Assembly (NCBI GenBank): GCA_036245525.1
Contig: BTPG01000003.1
Coordinates: 156,591,080 to 156,655,079 of the forward strand
DNA length: 64,000 bases
DNA from: Semisulcospira habei
Lineage: Eukaryota > Mollusca > Gastropoda > Semisulcospiridae
Direction: 5' to 3'
Shown: in pieces, positions 38,201 to 48,300 of the stretch
How the letters are laid out: each line of letters starts with the position of its first letter
Position numbering within the stretch: the first letter of the stretch is position 1
The notes under the pieces: generated by a model
Database searches by the model: none
The model's input: only the letters and a program-made list of their open reading frames with translations
Told to the model about the DNA's origin: nothing
Position numbers and translations under genes: made by a program

Positions 38201-38817
38201 GTCTGAATACTGGCAGAATCACGACAGTGCAAATTTGCCTGAGCAATTTTGATTTGGATAGATTTTTCGCTGGATAGGTTTACACAACCAGTGGATCCCA
38301 CCCCCTAATTCACTAATATAATAATTGACAAGGCAAAAATGCGTACATGTAACCTGCCACGGAGCTCTCTGTCATTTCTCATCTTGACATAGATGCGCTC
38401 ATCTAAACTCAAGCGGATCAAATCCAAGGGCTCCTCAACTGTTTGTGCTGGAACAGTCTGAGAGTGAGAATAACAGCAAATATGTCAGTCAAATGCAAGG
38501 AAAATGCGCTCACTGTCTATATAAACATAATGTATGTTGTATGTAAACACTACAAAAGGAAACAATTATTCTTTTAAGTCTGTGACAGTAGCCGGTTAGT
38601 ACTCTGCAAGTGCAACTCAAATAACTTGCATCTTGCAGTTGGTACTGTGCAGTTTACACGAGCAAATAACATTTTGATAAATTATGACAAACAAGAACAC
38701 ACGCGAATGGATTTACTGAACAAAATGTATATACAGATTGTATGTGTCAACGTGAAAATGTCCTAGTTCCAAACAAACCGATCACGAACGCACCTGGTCC
38801 GCATCGCCGTCTGCCAT
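23138..38817 (-). CDS. LSM3: LSm3, U6 snRNA-associated Sm-like protein (4 exons, complete)
   Basis: LSm3 is one subunit of the LSm2-8 ring that binds the U6 snRNA 3' end and of the LSm1-7 ring that works in mRNA decapping. Four exons read on the minus strand: 38817-38794, 38457-38347, 37222-37127 and 23221-23138. They join in phase to 104 residues and TAA; family members are usually about 102. The Sm1 motif ([31 protein letters not shown]) is in exons 2-3 and the Sm2 motif ([15 protein letters not shown]) in exon 4. The start is the first ATG of a short acidic N-terminus (MADGDADQ). The end of exon 2 is placed at CAT/gtacgc, because the GT seven bases earlier would drop the conserved RLH. Intron 3 is 13.9 kb and consists almost entirely of the nested DIRS elements O and B. 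The gene is divergent from TMEM209. Confidence 0.94.
23480..23545. repeat. MITE family 2, diverged, in LSM3 intron 3
   Basis: gcatagaccctcatgacc and ggccataaggatctaag, with the family flank ttcactgccagtggatcc about 90 bp away. Confidence 0.5.
23990..24155 (-). repeat. Right ITR of DIRS B
   Basis: Reverse complement of 30276-30440 with only isolated differences (for example gtcgtg vs gttgtg); the match ends after gactcgccagtcag. Confidence 0.9.
24205..24290 (-). repeat. ICR of DIRS B
   Basis: The first half (catgtcatcggtaag to aaaaatgcattt) complements the left outer end; the second half (atttcatcaaaaac to gacatgac) complements the right outer end. The junction of the two halves marks the circle junction used by tyrosine recombinase retrotransposons. 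Confidence 0.9.
24393..25481 (-). CDS. DIRS B tyrosine recombinase
   Basis: Catalyses integration of the circular DNA intermediate in DIRS elements. The domain runs from [13 protein letters not shown] to the stop at 24393, about 362 residues. An N-terminal SAM-like part ([29 protein letters not shown]) is followed by the catalytic part. Counted in the 971-codon open frame that reaches back to 27308, the catalytic residues are R777 ([10 protein letters not shown]), H905 and R908 (RAHEVRAM) and Y941 (ARFYLRDL). The frame differs from RT-RNase H and overlaps it by about 178 bp. The true start codon is unclear; expression might use frameshifting, reinitiation or splicing. Confidence 0.9.
   Translation of the reverse strand, partial: PVSSRLEVVQRALTARGFSGAAVEAIAAARKPSTRRVYEGKWRVLCAWCDARRLLPTGLTNPQLADFLLWLFEVQGLAPITIRGYLSMVADTYRHLGLPDPGACKDLSDLMSSFSLQRPTQRSLVPRWDLPWVLTWLNSSQFEPLALAPLANVTRKTCFLLALATASRVSELHALSTRPDCLQFRADRSVQLLTDPSFIAKTRSPLTAPQIITLRPLGGPACSPETRRQDPVRALRIYLRRTKVTRRGRSRLFLPIRQGKTDITAQTISSWLRWVIRSAYMDLSPRVAQRLKIRAHEVRAMATSVAFDRNCAVKDIVAAVGWRAESTFARFYLRDLAGQRDNLALLGDLTVAQHSLPALQAP
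25304..27643 (-). CDS. DIRS B reverse transcriptase-RNase H
   Basis: 779 codons. A proline-rich N-terminus (residues 55-105) overlaps the end of gag. [18 protein letters not shown] (193-208), motif [12 protein letters not shown] with D238, [12 protein letters not shown] (270-281) and catalytic YLDD (303-306). RNase H: D470 ([10 protein letters not shown]), E505 (NWLELQAVW), D529 ([11 protein letters not shown]) and D580 ([15 protein letters not shown]). A conserved family tail follows ([23 protein letters not shown]) with no assigned domain. It lies in the +1 frame relative to gag with a 260-bp overlap. The Met used here as start may not be the real one. Confidence 0.92.
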   Translation of the reverse strand: MVTPGKPSRIPMRTGGLPSLFLGAFRQPARPWVAPCGSPDPSPRRQQPSCSPCVAVAPPSVAPAKLTPPPPLGPVPPVALGAGGLSDSSPPPPPPAVSGPPVGGRLALFSDEWRLLIPEDPWILDTVSGGLRISFRSPPPLRTTPLWTEIPADPLKECALRGEVDSLLRKDATEVVRRADSLGFYSRLFVVPKPGGKWRPVIDLSALNRFIVAPSFHMETARALRTAVRPMDYAVSLDLSDAYLHVPIHPAAQRYLRFAFDGTVYQFRALPFGLNLSPWVFTRLMDAVMAKARQSSLSPMSNYLDDLFLRNHVESVLEEDRDTLMRLLSRLGFLLNVGKSDLTPSRRFIHLGMDFATDLNVVRLPDPRIRKLATFANQLAQQEAAPARVWLQLLGLINAAADLLPLGRLYARPLQLHLLLLWRPSSGDLTHLVPVSPLVRPHLLRWTDTAWLASGVPLSSPPPHLSLCVDASLSGWGAHLLPQFSSASGLWPPEFADKHSNWLELQAVWQALFVWENQLRNQRLLVLSDNSTVVAYIQRQGGTRSPDLCMLLFRLMRWAEERDITLLARHIPGHLNVLADSLSRRGQLLHTEWTLRPDIFQMICARWETPLIDLFATRWNRQLPLFVSPIPDPLAWAVDALSFPWDGLIAYAYPPTVLIPKVLHKLRGSNAVLLLVAPLAWARSWTTDLLNLATSPPLRLPTPRSMLKQPRQALFHPCPERLSLHAWRLCSAPSPLEASLVQQWRQSLQPASLPPGVFTKGSGASCVPGATPVASYPPD
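27384..29415 (-). CDS. DIRS B gag-like protein, exon 2 (Cys/His cluster and RS-rich)
   Basis: Main exon of the putative structural protein; the frame is open from 29480 to a stop at 27384 (698 codons), but the conserved acceptor puts the exon start at 29415. Counting from 29480: C28, C31, H41, C44, C47, C50, C56 and C59 form a dense metal-binding-like cluster, followed by [18 protein letters not shown]. Residues about 190-340 are rich in Arg-Ser pairs ([18 protein letters not shown]). The C-terminal half is helical ([41 protein letters not shown]) and ends in a basic tail ([10 protein letters not shown]). No database family is claimed. Expected role: RNA binding or particle formation, by position. 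Confidence 0.8.
30016..30053 (-). CDS. DIRS B gag exon 1 (12 codons plus 2 bases)
   Basis: ATG then [12 protein letters not shown], ending GAGAG/gtaggatag. Joining to the acceptor gtgttgcag/T at 29416-29415 keeps the frame of the gag ORF. The same exon is at 51667-51704 (copy D) and 58519-58556 (copy E). Intron length here 600 bp. Confidence 0.7.
30276..30440 (-). repeat. Left ITR of DIRS B
   Basis: Pairs with 23990-24155. Contains gtgcacacaacgggttcgtagg and ends at the core gtcatgtcatcggtaatg. Confidence 0.9.
30629..31087 (-). pseudogene. DIRS O tyrosine recombinase, C-terminal half
   Basis: About 150 codons: [51 protein letters not shown] and [13 protein letters not shown]. The second-half catalytic residues (H, K in place of R in HEVK, Y) are visible; the first half is missing where a LINE sequence begins at about 31095. 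Confidence 0.85.
31095..33578 (+). mobile_element. L2/CR1-like LINE, 5'- and 3'-truncated, one frameshift
   Basis: Non-LTR retrotransposon. Reads the C-terminal half of the endonuclease ([37 protein letters not shown]), then RT ([45 protein letters not shown]). After a frameshift near 32830 it continues with [10 protein letters not shown] (catalytic YADD), [12 protein letters not shown] and the C-terminal [14 protein letters not shown] region. It stops abruptly in GPRAC, where the 480-bp palindrome of element O begins. No target duplication is seen. Confidence 0.87.
33579..34058. repeat. 480-bp near-perfect palindrome of DIRS sequence
   Basis: Left arm 33579-33830 and right arm 33845-34058 are complementary almost base for base, with about 15 bp between. 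The left arm is longer because a 39-bp segment (gcgacagccgctgtaccatc) is duplicated in tandem. The content is the RNase H/recombinase boundary of the DIRS family ([20 protein letters not shown]). Confidence 0.9.
34058..36223 (-). pseudogene. DIRS O gag-like ORF, broken
   Basis: The Cys/His cluster ([40 protein letters not shown]) is at 36223-36040, just after an acceptor tgttgcag as in copies B, D and E. A degenerate Ser/Arg-rich stretch (35300-34925, [15 protein letters not shown]) and the helical part ([26 protein letters not shown], 34747-34193) follow. Numerous frameshifts. A tandem run (35800-36000, repeated gcggtattctg and cgtcacggtcatg) interrupts it. Confidence 0.78.
37127..37222 (-). 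CDS. LSM3: LSM3 exon 3
   Basis: 96 bp, 32 codons in phase 0, between atttctag and gtgatg. Encodes [12 protein letters not shown] and the Glu/Thr-rich loop typical of LSm3. Confidence 0.92.
37380..37595. repeat. Minisatellite, four units of about 59 bp, in LSM3 intron 2
   Basis: Units start near 37391, 37448, 37508 and 37567, each with ccactagc and caattagcagtgg or a variant. In the same intron, 37596-38346 shows nothing I recognise. Confidence 0.75.
38347..38457 (-). CDS. LSM3: LSM3 exon 2, Sm1 motif
   Basis: 111 bp, 37 codons in phase 0, between actctcag and gtacgc. Encodes [12 protein letters not shown] and [12 protein letters not shown], the first half of the Sm fold. Confidence 0.92.
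38794..38817 (-). CDS. LSM3: LSM3 exon 1
   Basis: 24 bp, eight codons (MADGDADQ) ending at CAG/gtgcgt. The start context is AAGATGGC, resembling a YY1-type element over the initiator; that resemblance is only a pattern match. Confidence 0.88.
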
Positions 38818-39212
38818 CTTGCTAGATGAAAAGGAGTCGTGCATACCTGCTTTCGTATTAACTTTTTAATGAATAGTATATCTGCATTTTTCCGTGATAA
38901 AGTGTACAAATGTATCATATTGTATATGTGTTGCGATTAAATGAACTGAGAGTTTGTGCTGGACGAACAAAATGGGTGTAATCTTGTGTGTATACGAAAA
39001 TTGAAGCAAAGCTAGTTTATTTTGTCATGCCGCGCCGGGTGCGAAAACCAGCAGCGTATACAACTAATTAGTTTTCATCAGTTGTACATCCAATTTAGTG
39101 GGTTATTGATTTAGACAGGTTTATACTAGTGACGCCTCTTTAAATGGTTTAATTTTGTTTGTGGACCTCGCTGTCAAGTTTTTTTAAGACCATATAGTTG
39201 TACACTGGAAAG
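38818..39212. promoter_or_regulatory. Divergent promoter region between LSM3 and TMEM209
   Basis: 395 bp between two start codons on opposite strands, so both promoters and 5'UTRs must fit here or overlap. The sequence is A+T rich with a short CG-containing patch (39028-39055). No TATA box can be assigned with confidence. Confidence 0.55.
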
Positions 39213-39349
39213 ATGTCCACAAAAAACCTGAGCCGGAGTCCTGTTGTGGATTCCACCTGGCACAAACGCCACCAGTCAGCCACCGCCAAGAGAAGTTTAG
39301 TCTCAAATGTTATTGTTGCAGTATTGCTGGCACTCATCTATTCTGATGT
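39213..39349 (+). CDS. TMEM209: TMEM209 exon 1, first membrane segment
   Basis: ATG to GT/gtgagt, 45 codons plus two bases. The basic N-terminus (MSTKNLSRSP) is followed by a hydrophobic stretch. Confidence 0.87.
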
Positions 39350-42300
39350 GTGAGTAAAGTTATCTATCACAGTATTGTATGATTGTCAATTGCAATCCAT
39401 GATTTAGTATGAATCTATGATATACTGATTTAGCCTAGCTATTATTTTTTGATGATTTTTAAAAATTATTCAAACTTACAAAACACATCAATGTGATGGA
39501 ACACATAATTTTGTTTAAAATGTTTTTTTTCTGTTTAATTAAGATTGTGGCAGTTACCAGATATGCAACTTTGCACATTGCTGCAATATTAATAATAATA
39601 GAACAAAACCAATGGAAGAAAAACATCTAAATGTACACCAATAGCCAATATAGATCCCATTCTCCATGTTTTCTTTTTTTTTTTTTTTTTGTCATTTCAG
39701 AAAGTACCACACTGTCTTCAGACACTTTGCAATTGAAGTCAATGAGTTGATGTGGAAAACTGTTGGTAAGAAAAGCGTTTAGTAAATTTTCCAAGAAGGC
39801 ATTCAGTCAGGTCAATTACACTTTCAATATGCTACAGCCACAGATCCATCAATGTTAACAATGGACATGCACTACAGAATGGACGTGCACTCACACAAGT
39901 CGCATATTTCATGATGGGCCAGATGCAGCCAGTGACCATTTTAACCCATTTCACTCTGACGCACTACAACAGGAGATGGATCAACCTTGATAATTCAAAG
40001 GTAGTGCCAGGTTAGTTTGGCACCATTAGGCACCAAGCTAAGCTGACACTGCCCTTAACGTATGGTTGATCCATCTCCTGCAACTGGTACACAGTCGTTA
40101 GGTGACAGCTTCAAAATTGGGAAATGCGGCGTTGGAGTTAAACTGGTTAATACCGCTACTACTTGATTTTGCATAATTTGTTAAAGTACAAAAATAATTA
40201 ATATTCACAAGATGCATGCTTGGCTTGAGTTGCTTTTCAGTCCATTCTTTTCATTCATTCAGCTGAAATTATATTAATATTTTTCTTTTTCAGAGCTGTG
40301 TGTGGGCCTGATTCTGGTGATCAAGATTTTCCTGAATTCTCTGTTCTTGGCTAGCTACTTCTGGTCATACATGTTTAGTGGTCCTGTGGACCTGACAGAG
40401 AGGCAGCGAGTTCTTCTAGGTGTACATGAAAATGGTATGTTTTTACCTATTGCTTGGTGTATTTATCGATTCTAAAACTTGAGAAAAAAAAAGGAAAGGA
40501 ACTCCAAGCAAAGAAAGAAACTGTCTTGGATTGTACTTGTCCTTTCTAATTCTAATTCTAAGCATGTTATTTATTTGTTTCTTGGGAATTTGTTTGCACT
40601 TCACATGCTTGGCAGTCACTCTTCTGGTCTGGATTTTTAAATAAGAGAGACTATTGGTCCAGCACAGGGAGATAATTGGAGAATAAAGAACTGAGTAGGT
40701 TGCCAGGTTTCCTGATAACGTACAGCTTTGCAACTGAGATGCACAAACATGGAGGTATGACACAGAAAAATTTCTTTACAAAATAAATAAATAGAGCTAT
40801 TCTGGCACCACCCTTGAACTGTCAGTTATGTCTCCAAAATATAAATAAATCTTCTTCTTCCTCGAACACTCTTTATACAGACAGCCCGGTGTCCTCTAAT
40901 CCTCTATAAATGCTGCCGTGCGCCGCAGGTCCTCCAGGCCTCCATAGAGCTTGCGGGACACCCCTGTCTCTTCCGGCCAGTGTCTTCGTCTGAGGGTTGT
41001 GAACGGGGGGCAGGTCTGTAGCACGTGGTCTGTTGTCGTGCTACCAGAGTTGCATGGGCACTGGTCTGACTGGCCAATTCCAAACTTGGTGTGGAGATGC
41101 CAGTTCAGTTTGTTATGGCCGGTGCGTAGTCGGAAGATAACTACCTGCTCCAGTCTGGTCAGTAGGTGATAGCCATCTGTTTTGTTATAGCTGGGGTGTT
41201 CTCACAGCCACTTTCTTTTCTGTTTGTTTTTGATGATAGTCTTGGCTTCTGCATATGACGTTTTATCTTCTTGGGTTATTGAAGATCCCTCCTTTGCTAG
41301 CCTGTCTGCAGTTTCATTGCCTCTCACCTTGCAGCGTGCAGGTATCCACTGCAGCACAACCATGTGTGTTGTACAAAGGGAGGCGAGTGCCAAAAACAGA
41401 TTATTTAGGTCCTTGTCTTTGGGTGTTTTTAGGGCCTGTAGGATGGAGAGGGCGTCGGTGAGAAACACAATGGAGTCAGATGTTTTCTGGGCGGTTTTTC
41501 ACTGTTGTAATGTTACACCGATTTTCAGGGCTTTTGCTTCTGACCTGTAATTGGTGGATATAAATAAATAAACTAAGCTATTCCGGCACCATTCTTGCAA
41601 CTATTATCATTGTCGACACATCTTCTGTAGTAATGTGTAGGGACTGAATGCATTTTAAGAATTTCACATTTTTGCAGAGCATGGCTTTCGCACACCTCCA
41701 CCTCAGCAGCAAGGACAGCAGCAATCCCTGGAAAACAGCCTGATTTTCTCAACCTCCCAGGGCAGCTTCTCAAGCGGAGATGGATCTCCATCCAGCATGA
41801 TGCGTCCTTTGTCACCAGGATTTACCTCCCATTCGCCAGGTTTTGCATCACATTCCTTGTCCACACCATCACACTACCAGTATCATACTGTGTATTCATC
41901 GTCTCCCAGCCGGCCAGTAGGTGGTGCACACAGTTTTGAAAAGGTCAGTATTGTAATGTATCCCTAAATCCCTAAATTCAAACTCTTGTGTATAGAAATT
42001 TCAGATTTCTTTTTCAAAATCTGTCCTTTGCTTATACTAATAGCAAAAGAGAAGCCGCCAAAATGCTTTTTTTTTTTAATTTATTTTTTAATCATTTTTG
42101 GCACATCATTTGCTTTTTCTGTGTTTTCACAATTGTTATCTTTCAACAGTGGATCTGCTTCCTAATCACGGGCATGAAATCAGACACTGCCTTTGACTTG
42201 AGCTGTTGATCATAGCTGATCTGGCTCCTATATATATACAGTACTGTAAGTGATGCAGTTCTGTTTCTAGCTAAACAGAAAATAAAAATTGGCTAAATCT

Positions 42301-45300
42301 TGATGCATACATTTTTGTCACTGTTTCATTAATTTAACATACTAAGCTCGAATGTCCAACTTCTCAAATTTGGGAGTTGGCCTCTGAAGACTACATACTA
42401 CTTCAGATTCTGGATTGGCCATTTTAGTTTAAGGTGTGTGCCAAAAATGCTTGGCGCCTAGAGGCGCCAAGCTGTTCTGGCACAAATCTTAAACGGTCAT
42501 GGTTTAATTTTATGTCAGGGCTGAATGGATTTCTTTTTTAAAATCTGTCCTTTGCTTATACTAATAGCAAATGTCCGACATTTTTACTCCATTTGTGATC
42601 ACAAATAATTGTCCTTTGCAGACTTCTTACCACTCCTCCAACACATCTGGATACTCTCCCTCCATGAGCTATCACGGTGGAGGTGACAGCAGTCTGCGAT
42701 CCAGACACACCTTTTCTACACCTCGCAGCGCATCTAGTAAGTGGTAGACTCCTGCTTTGAGCAAATGCTGCTCAGTAACTGATAATTTAGCACATTTGGC
42801 TTAAATTCCCCAACATTCACAGTTGCGCTAAAAACATAGTTACTTTTGCAACGGTTTTGACATACCTGCATCTGTACATCCGGTGGTTTCTCTCTGTGTT
42901 GAGGGTCCCTTGTTTCACTGACAACAGCTTTAGATAGTGTGTGCATGAAAATTCCTTACCTCAAGAATGGGATGTCTCACAAAAGTTCATTATATAGCAG
43001 AAAGCTGTTATGAGTGAGCACTCTTTGTTTCTTCAAAATCCCCTTGGCTTGACTTCGCGAACGAAGATTCTATAGGGCTTGCCCACGCCGTCTGCAGGCA
43101 TTTTCGTGACTGCGGAGGCCAATCCGGGACAGGCAGGTTCGACCGCAGTGGCTGCAGGCGAAGGTCTGGTCAGGGTTCTGAGTTACGACAACTCTGTTTT
43201 TTCTTCTAAGCCGCTTGTCCTTAAGGTTAGCTCTGCGAGAGTCCTCAAAGGAGACGGCTGCCTTGTGAATGGTGGAGCGCCAGGTGTCACGGTCCGCAGC
43301 AAGCGAAGACCACTGGCGGTGGTCGATTTGGCAGGCACTAAGCGACTAATTGAGACCGTCTTTGTATCTCTTCTTTGGTGCCCCTCTGTCTCGGTGTCCA
43401 GTGGCGAGCTCGCCGAACAGAGTGATCTTGGGTAGGCGATGATCCTCCATCCTGGAGACGTGCCCCGCCCAGCGAAGCTGTGTCCGCAGCAGCAAAGCCT
43501 GTATGCTCACAGTTTCCACCTGTTCAAGGACCTCGACGTTGGTGACATAGTCACTCCAGTGAATGCTGAGGATGGTACGCAGGCAGCGCTGGTGAAAGTG
43601 TTCGAGGAGTCGCAGTTGGCTGCGGTAGAGGGCCCAGGACTCGGAACCGTACAGCAGGGTGGTGAGGACGACAGCTCTGTACACGCTGATCTTGGTGCCT
43701 TTTTTCAGCTGTTGATTGTGCCACACCCGCTTGAATAGTCGCCCGAAAGCACTGTTCGCTTTTGCCAGCCTGTTGTCCAGCTCCTTGTCCAGCTTGGCGT
43801 CTGACGTGATGATGCAGCCAAGGTAGGTAAACTGGTGTACAGACTTCAGTTCGGACTCGCCGATGGTGATGTGGGGAGGGCGATGCTCTTCCTTGGGTGC
43901 CGGCTGATGAAGGACCTCTGTCTTTTTCAGACTGACCTCAAGTCCAAAGAGCTGGGCAGCATCTGCGAAGCAGGACGTAATGCGCTGCAAGGCTCTCTCT
44001 GTGTGTGCAACGAGGGCAGCGTCATCAGCGAAGAGCAGCTCATGAATCAGTTGGTCTAGGGTTTTCGTGTGGGCCTGCAGTCGTCTGAGGTTGAACAGGC
44101 TGCCATCGAGACGATACCTGATGTACACTGCGTCGTCATCGTCGAGGCAGGCGCTTCAACATCATGCTGAAGAAGATGGTGAAGAGGGTCGGTGCCAGCA
44201 CGCAGCCTTGCTTCACGCCATTGCGAATGGGGAATGGTTCTGAGAGGTCACTGTTTAGTCTGACCTGGCCTTGCTGGTCCTCGTGGAGCTGGACGATCAT
44301 CTAGAGGAACTTTGGGGGACAACCTAGTCGCTCCAGGATCTGCCACATACCTTGCCTGCTCACAGTGTCAAACGCTTTTGTTAGGTCGACAAACGTTACG
44401 TACAGCCCTTTGTTCTGCTCGCGGCACTTCTCCTGAAGTTGTCTCAGCACAAAGACCATGTCGGTGGTACTTCTGTTGGCTCTGAAGCCACACTGGCCCT
44501 CTGGGAGGTGGTCTTCAGCGATGGCAGGTACCAGCCGATTCAGGAGCAACCTTGCGAGAATTTTCCCGGCAATGGACAGCAGGGTAATTCCACGATAATT
44601 AGAGCAGGCAGACTTCTCTCCTTTGTTCTTGTACAGGGTGATGATGACTGCATCACGGAGATCCTTTGGTAGTGTTCCTTTTTCCCAGCAGCAGAGAAAT
44701 CCATACCGATAGCATTACTGTATGGAATATACCATTTAGCTTGCCGAATTCAGCCTCAAACCCTTCGCGTGTACCCACACGACACGTGCCATAACTCTAG
44801 GGAGTTGTAACCAAGCACCTGGATTGTCTCCCCTCCTTCCATCTGGGTGCGCGCGCCGTATGTTCCCGCTAGTCTTACCCTTAGATCGTCGTGAGCACGT
44901 TGCTTTGGCTTCAGCCTCCAACTGTTGGCTTTGGATTATGAGGAATACCACCCATTCGGGTCTTATTCTACTTGTGATTTACAAAGGATTACGAGGTAAG
45001 GCCTAGGGTTATGCCTACGCGGCCGGCAGAGAGTTTACGGCGGTTCCAGCACAACTCGAGGAATTGTTTCCTCAAAAGCATTACCGATGACATGACTAAT
45101 AGGAAGTGTCTACTACTTGCTCAATTTTAGCCTAAGAACCCGTTGTGTTACACCGGGTCACGTGGTAGACCAACCAGTCATCCTATTTAGCTCGCGCTGT
45201 GAAGACGTGTTCAGCGTTAGCCTGGGACTCTACCTGTGTTGCTTCGACCGGTGACTGGTCGTCTTGCTTACGCGACTTCGGACTTAGTGTTCTCCTCTGC

Positions 45301-48300
45301 CTGTGCTGCAGTGCTTCTACGGACCAGGCATGGTTGGCGTCGCGAGTGCCCCTCTTCACCCCCGCCTCAACTGTCGCTCTTCCCGGACGCAAACCTCATC
45401 GGCGGGGGAGCGCACTTACTGCCGGGATTCAGCGCCGTCGGTGGCCGGTGGAACTGCGAGGCAGACACGTCAACTGGCTCGAGCTCAAGGCCATCTGGTT
45501 AGCACTCATCAGCTGGGAATCATGGCTCCGCGGCCAGGAGGTCTTGATCCTGTCCAACAATGCAACAGTGCTAGCCTATATCCAGAAGCAGGGCGGCACG
45601 TGGTCTCCGTCCCTCTGTATGCTGCTTTACCAGATCCTCCTGTGGTGCAGGGATCGGGGGATCTCTCTCCGAGCACGACACATCCCGGGCCACCTGAATG
45701 TTATCGCGGACTCCCTCTCTCGGCAATGGCAGCTGCTGCACTCCGATGGTCCCTCCAGCCGGACATCTTCCGGATGATCTGTGCGCACTGGGAGACACCC
45801 ATGCTGTGGATCTCTTTGCCACCAGGTGGAACCTTCAGCTCCCACTGTTTGTCACCCTTCCTGGACCCGCTCGCCTGGGCAGTGGACACCCTGTCCATTC
45901 CTTGGAATGGCGTAGCCTACGCCTATCCGCCATCAATTTTGGTGTCCAAAGTCCTTCTGAAGCTCCGGGGATGCAATAGGGTCCTTCTCCTTGTCGCCCC
46001 GTTCAGTTGGAACAGGAATTGGACGACAGATCTCTTGAGCCTGGCCACGGACCCCCTGCCCCAGTTCCCCATGCCACACTCGATGCTGAATCAGCCCCGG
46101 CAGAACCTCTTCCACCCTTGCCCGGAGAGACTGCTTCTTCATGCCTGGAGGTTGTGCGGCAGGCCCTCTCAGCACAAGGTTTCTCGGGTGCTACAGTGGA
46201 GGCGATCACCACAGACAGTCCACCCGCCAGGTTACGAAGGCAAGTTGAGAGTCCTAAAGTCCTGGGCGAGTCGCAGCGCTTCTCCCCCATGGCTCTGACT
46301 ACACCGCAGCTGGCTGAGTTCTTCTTTTGGCTGTTCAGAGAGCAGAACTTGGCCCCGATCACCATCAGAGGCTACCTCTCCATGGTGGAGGACACGCATA
46401 GACACCTGGGGTTGCCAGACCTGGGGGCTTGCAAGGACCTCTCGGACCTGATGGCCCACTTCAACCTCCAGCGCCCGGTCACCCGCTCCCTTCTTCCACG
46501 TTGGGACCTCGCTTGGATGTTAACTTGGCTGAACTCCAGTCGGTTCGAGCCTCTTCCCTTGGCCCTCCCCTCAGACGTAACCAGGATGACCTGCTTCCTC
46601 CTGGCCCTCGGTACAGCGGCCAGAGTGAGCGAGCTGCGTGCCCTGTCAGTGGACCCTACGTGCTTACAGTTCCGGACAGGTGGGGCAGTAGTCCTCCTTC
46701 CCAAGAATAGACTTTCTGGCCAAGAATAGACTCCCATTGGCCGCGCCTCAGGTGTTGAGTCTATGCCTGCTCACAGCGTTTACTTTACTTACGCCTGTCA
46801 CCCCTACCAGGGTATAGGCCGTCGACGAGAGACCTCCAGCAACTCCTGTCCTGTGCTTCTCCTTCGATTCTACTCCAGGTGGTTCCCAGTCTCTTGATGT
46901 CTGCTTGGAGGTCTCGACGCCAGGAGTTTCTCGGCCTACCTCTTTTCCTCTTTCCCTGGGGGTTCCATGACAATGCCTGCCTAGTGATACTGGAAGCTGG
47001 CTTTCTCAGACTGTGACCGATCCATCCCCATCTTCTTCGCCCAGTTTCATTCTCTGCTGTTATCTGCTCTGTTCTCTCCCAGAGTCTGACGTTGCTGATC
47101 TTCTCTGGCCAGTGGATTTTCAAAATTCTTCTAAGGCAACTGTTCATGAAGGTCTGTACTCTGTTCACTGTGGTTTTTGTCAATCTCCAAGTCTCTGCTC
47201 CATATAGGAGAACTGCTTTTACATTGGAGTTGAAAATCCGGACTTTGGTGTGTTGTGACAGCTCTCTGGAACTCCACACTTTTTTCAACTGGAGAAAGGC
47301 TGCTCTGGCTTTACCGATTCGTGCTCTGACATCTGCATCAGTGCCGCCTTTTTTGTCTATGATGCTCCCGAGATAGGTGAAGGACTCCACCTCCTCCAAC
47401 GGGGTGCCAGCAAGCAAGACTGGTTCTTCCCTGGTTGCGTTCAGCCTCATTGTCTTTGTTTTCTGTTTGTGAATGGTGAGGCCCACTTGGGACGAGATGT
47501 CGGCAAGCCTCGTGGTCTTGTCCGGCATTTGTTGATGAGTGTGGGACAGTAATGCCAAGTCGTCTGCAAAATCGAGGTCGTCAAGCTGTGTCCACAGTGT
47601 CCACTGTATTCCACTTCGTCTGTGCTCTGTGGTCATCTTCATGACCCAGTCTATGGCCAGTAGGAAGAGGAACGGAGACAGCAGACACCCCTGCCTGACA
47701 CCAGTTCTGACCTGGAGCTCCCTGGTGAACTGCCCTTCGTGGATCACGCGACATGTCATGCCATCGTAGCTGCTCTTGATCAGGCGGACGAGCTTTGTGG
47801 GTACACCGTAGTGTCGTAGGAGTTTCCACAGTCTCTCGGTCCACACTGTCAAATGCTTTCTCATAATCCACAAAGTTGACGTACAGCGGGGAGCTCCACT
47901 CCAGAGACTGTTCCACGATGATGCGGAGAGTGGCGATCTGGTCTGTACATGATCGGTTTTTCCTGAATCCTGCTTGCTGGTCTCTTAGCTGGGGGTCAAC
48001 GGAGCTCTTCATTCTCTCCAGGATGATCCTGTTGAAGACCTTTCCTGGTACTGACAGCAAGGTGATTCCTCTGTAGTTGGAACACTTGCTGAGGTCGCCT
48101 TTCTTGGGAAGCTTGATTAGGTACCCCTCCTTCCAGTCCGCCGGCATCACCTCCTCTTCCCAGATCTTTCCAAACAGTGGGTACAGCATCTCCACTGTTG
48201 TCTCTAGGTCTGCTTTCAGAGACTCAGCTGGGATGCCATCTGGGCCTGCTGCTTTGCCGTTCTTCAAAAATGCCACTGCTCTTCTGATCTCTTCCCGGCT

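Noticed and set aside
38341..38360. LSM3 exon 2 ending at GGCAG/gttac
   Set aside because: That donor would lose the conserved Arg-Leu-His of the Sm1 motif and break the phase with exon 3; the donor CAT/gtacgc fits both.
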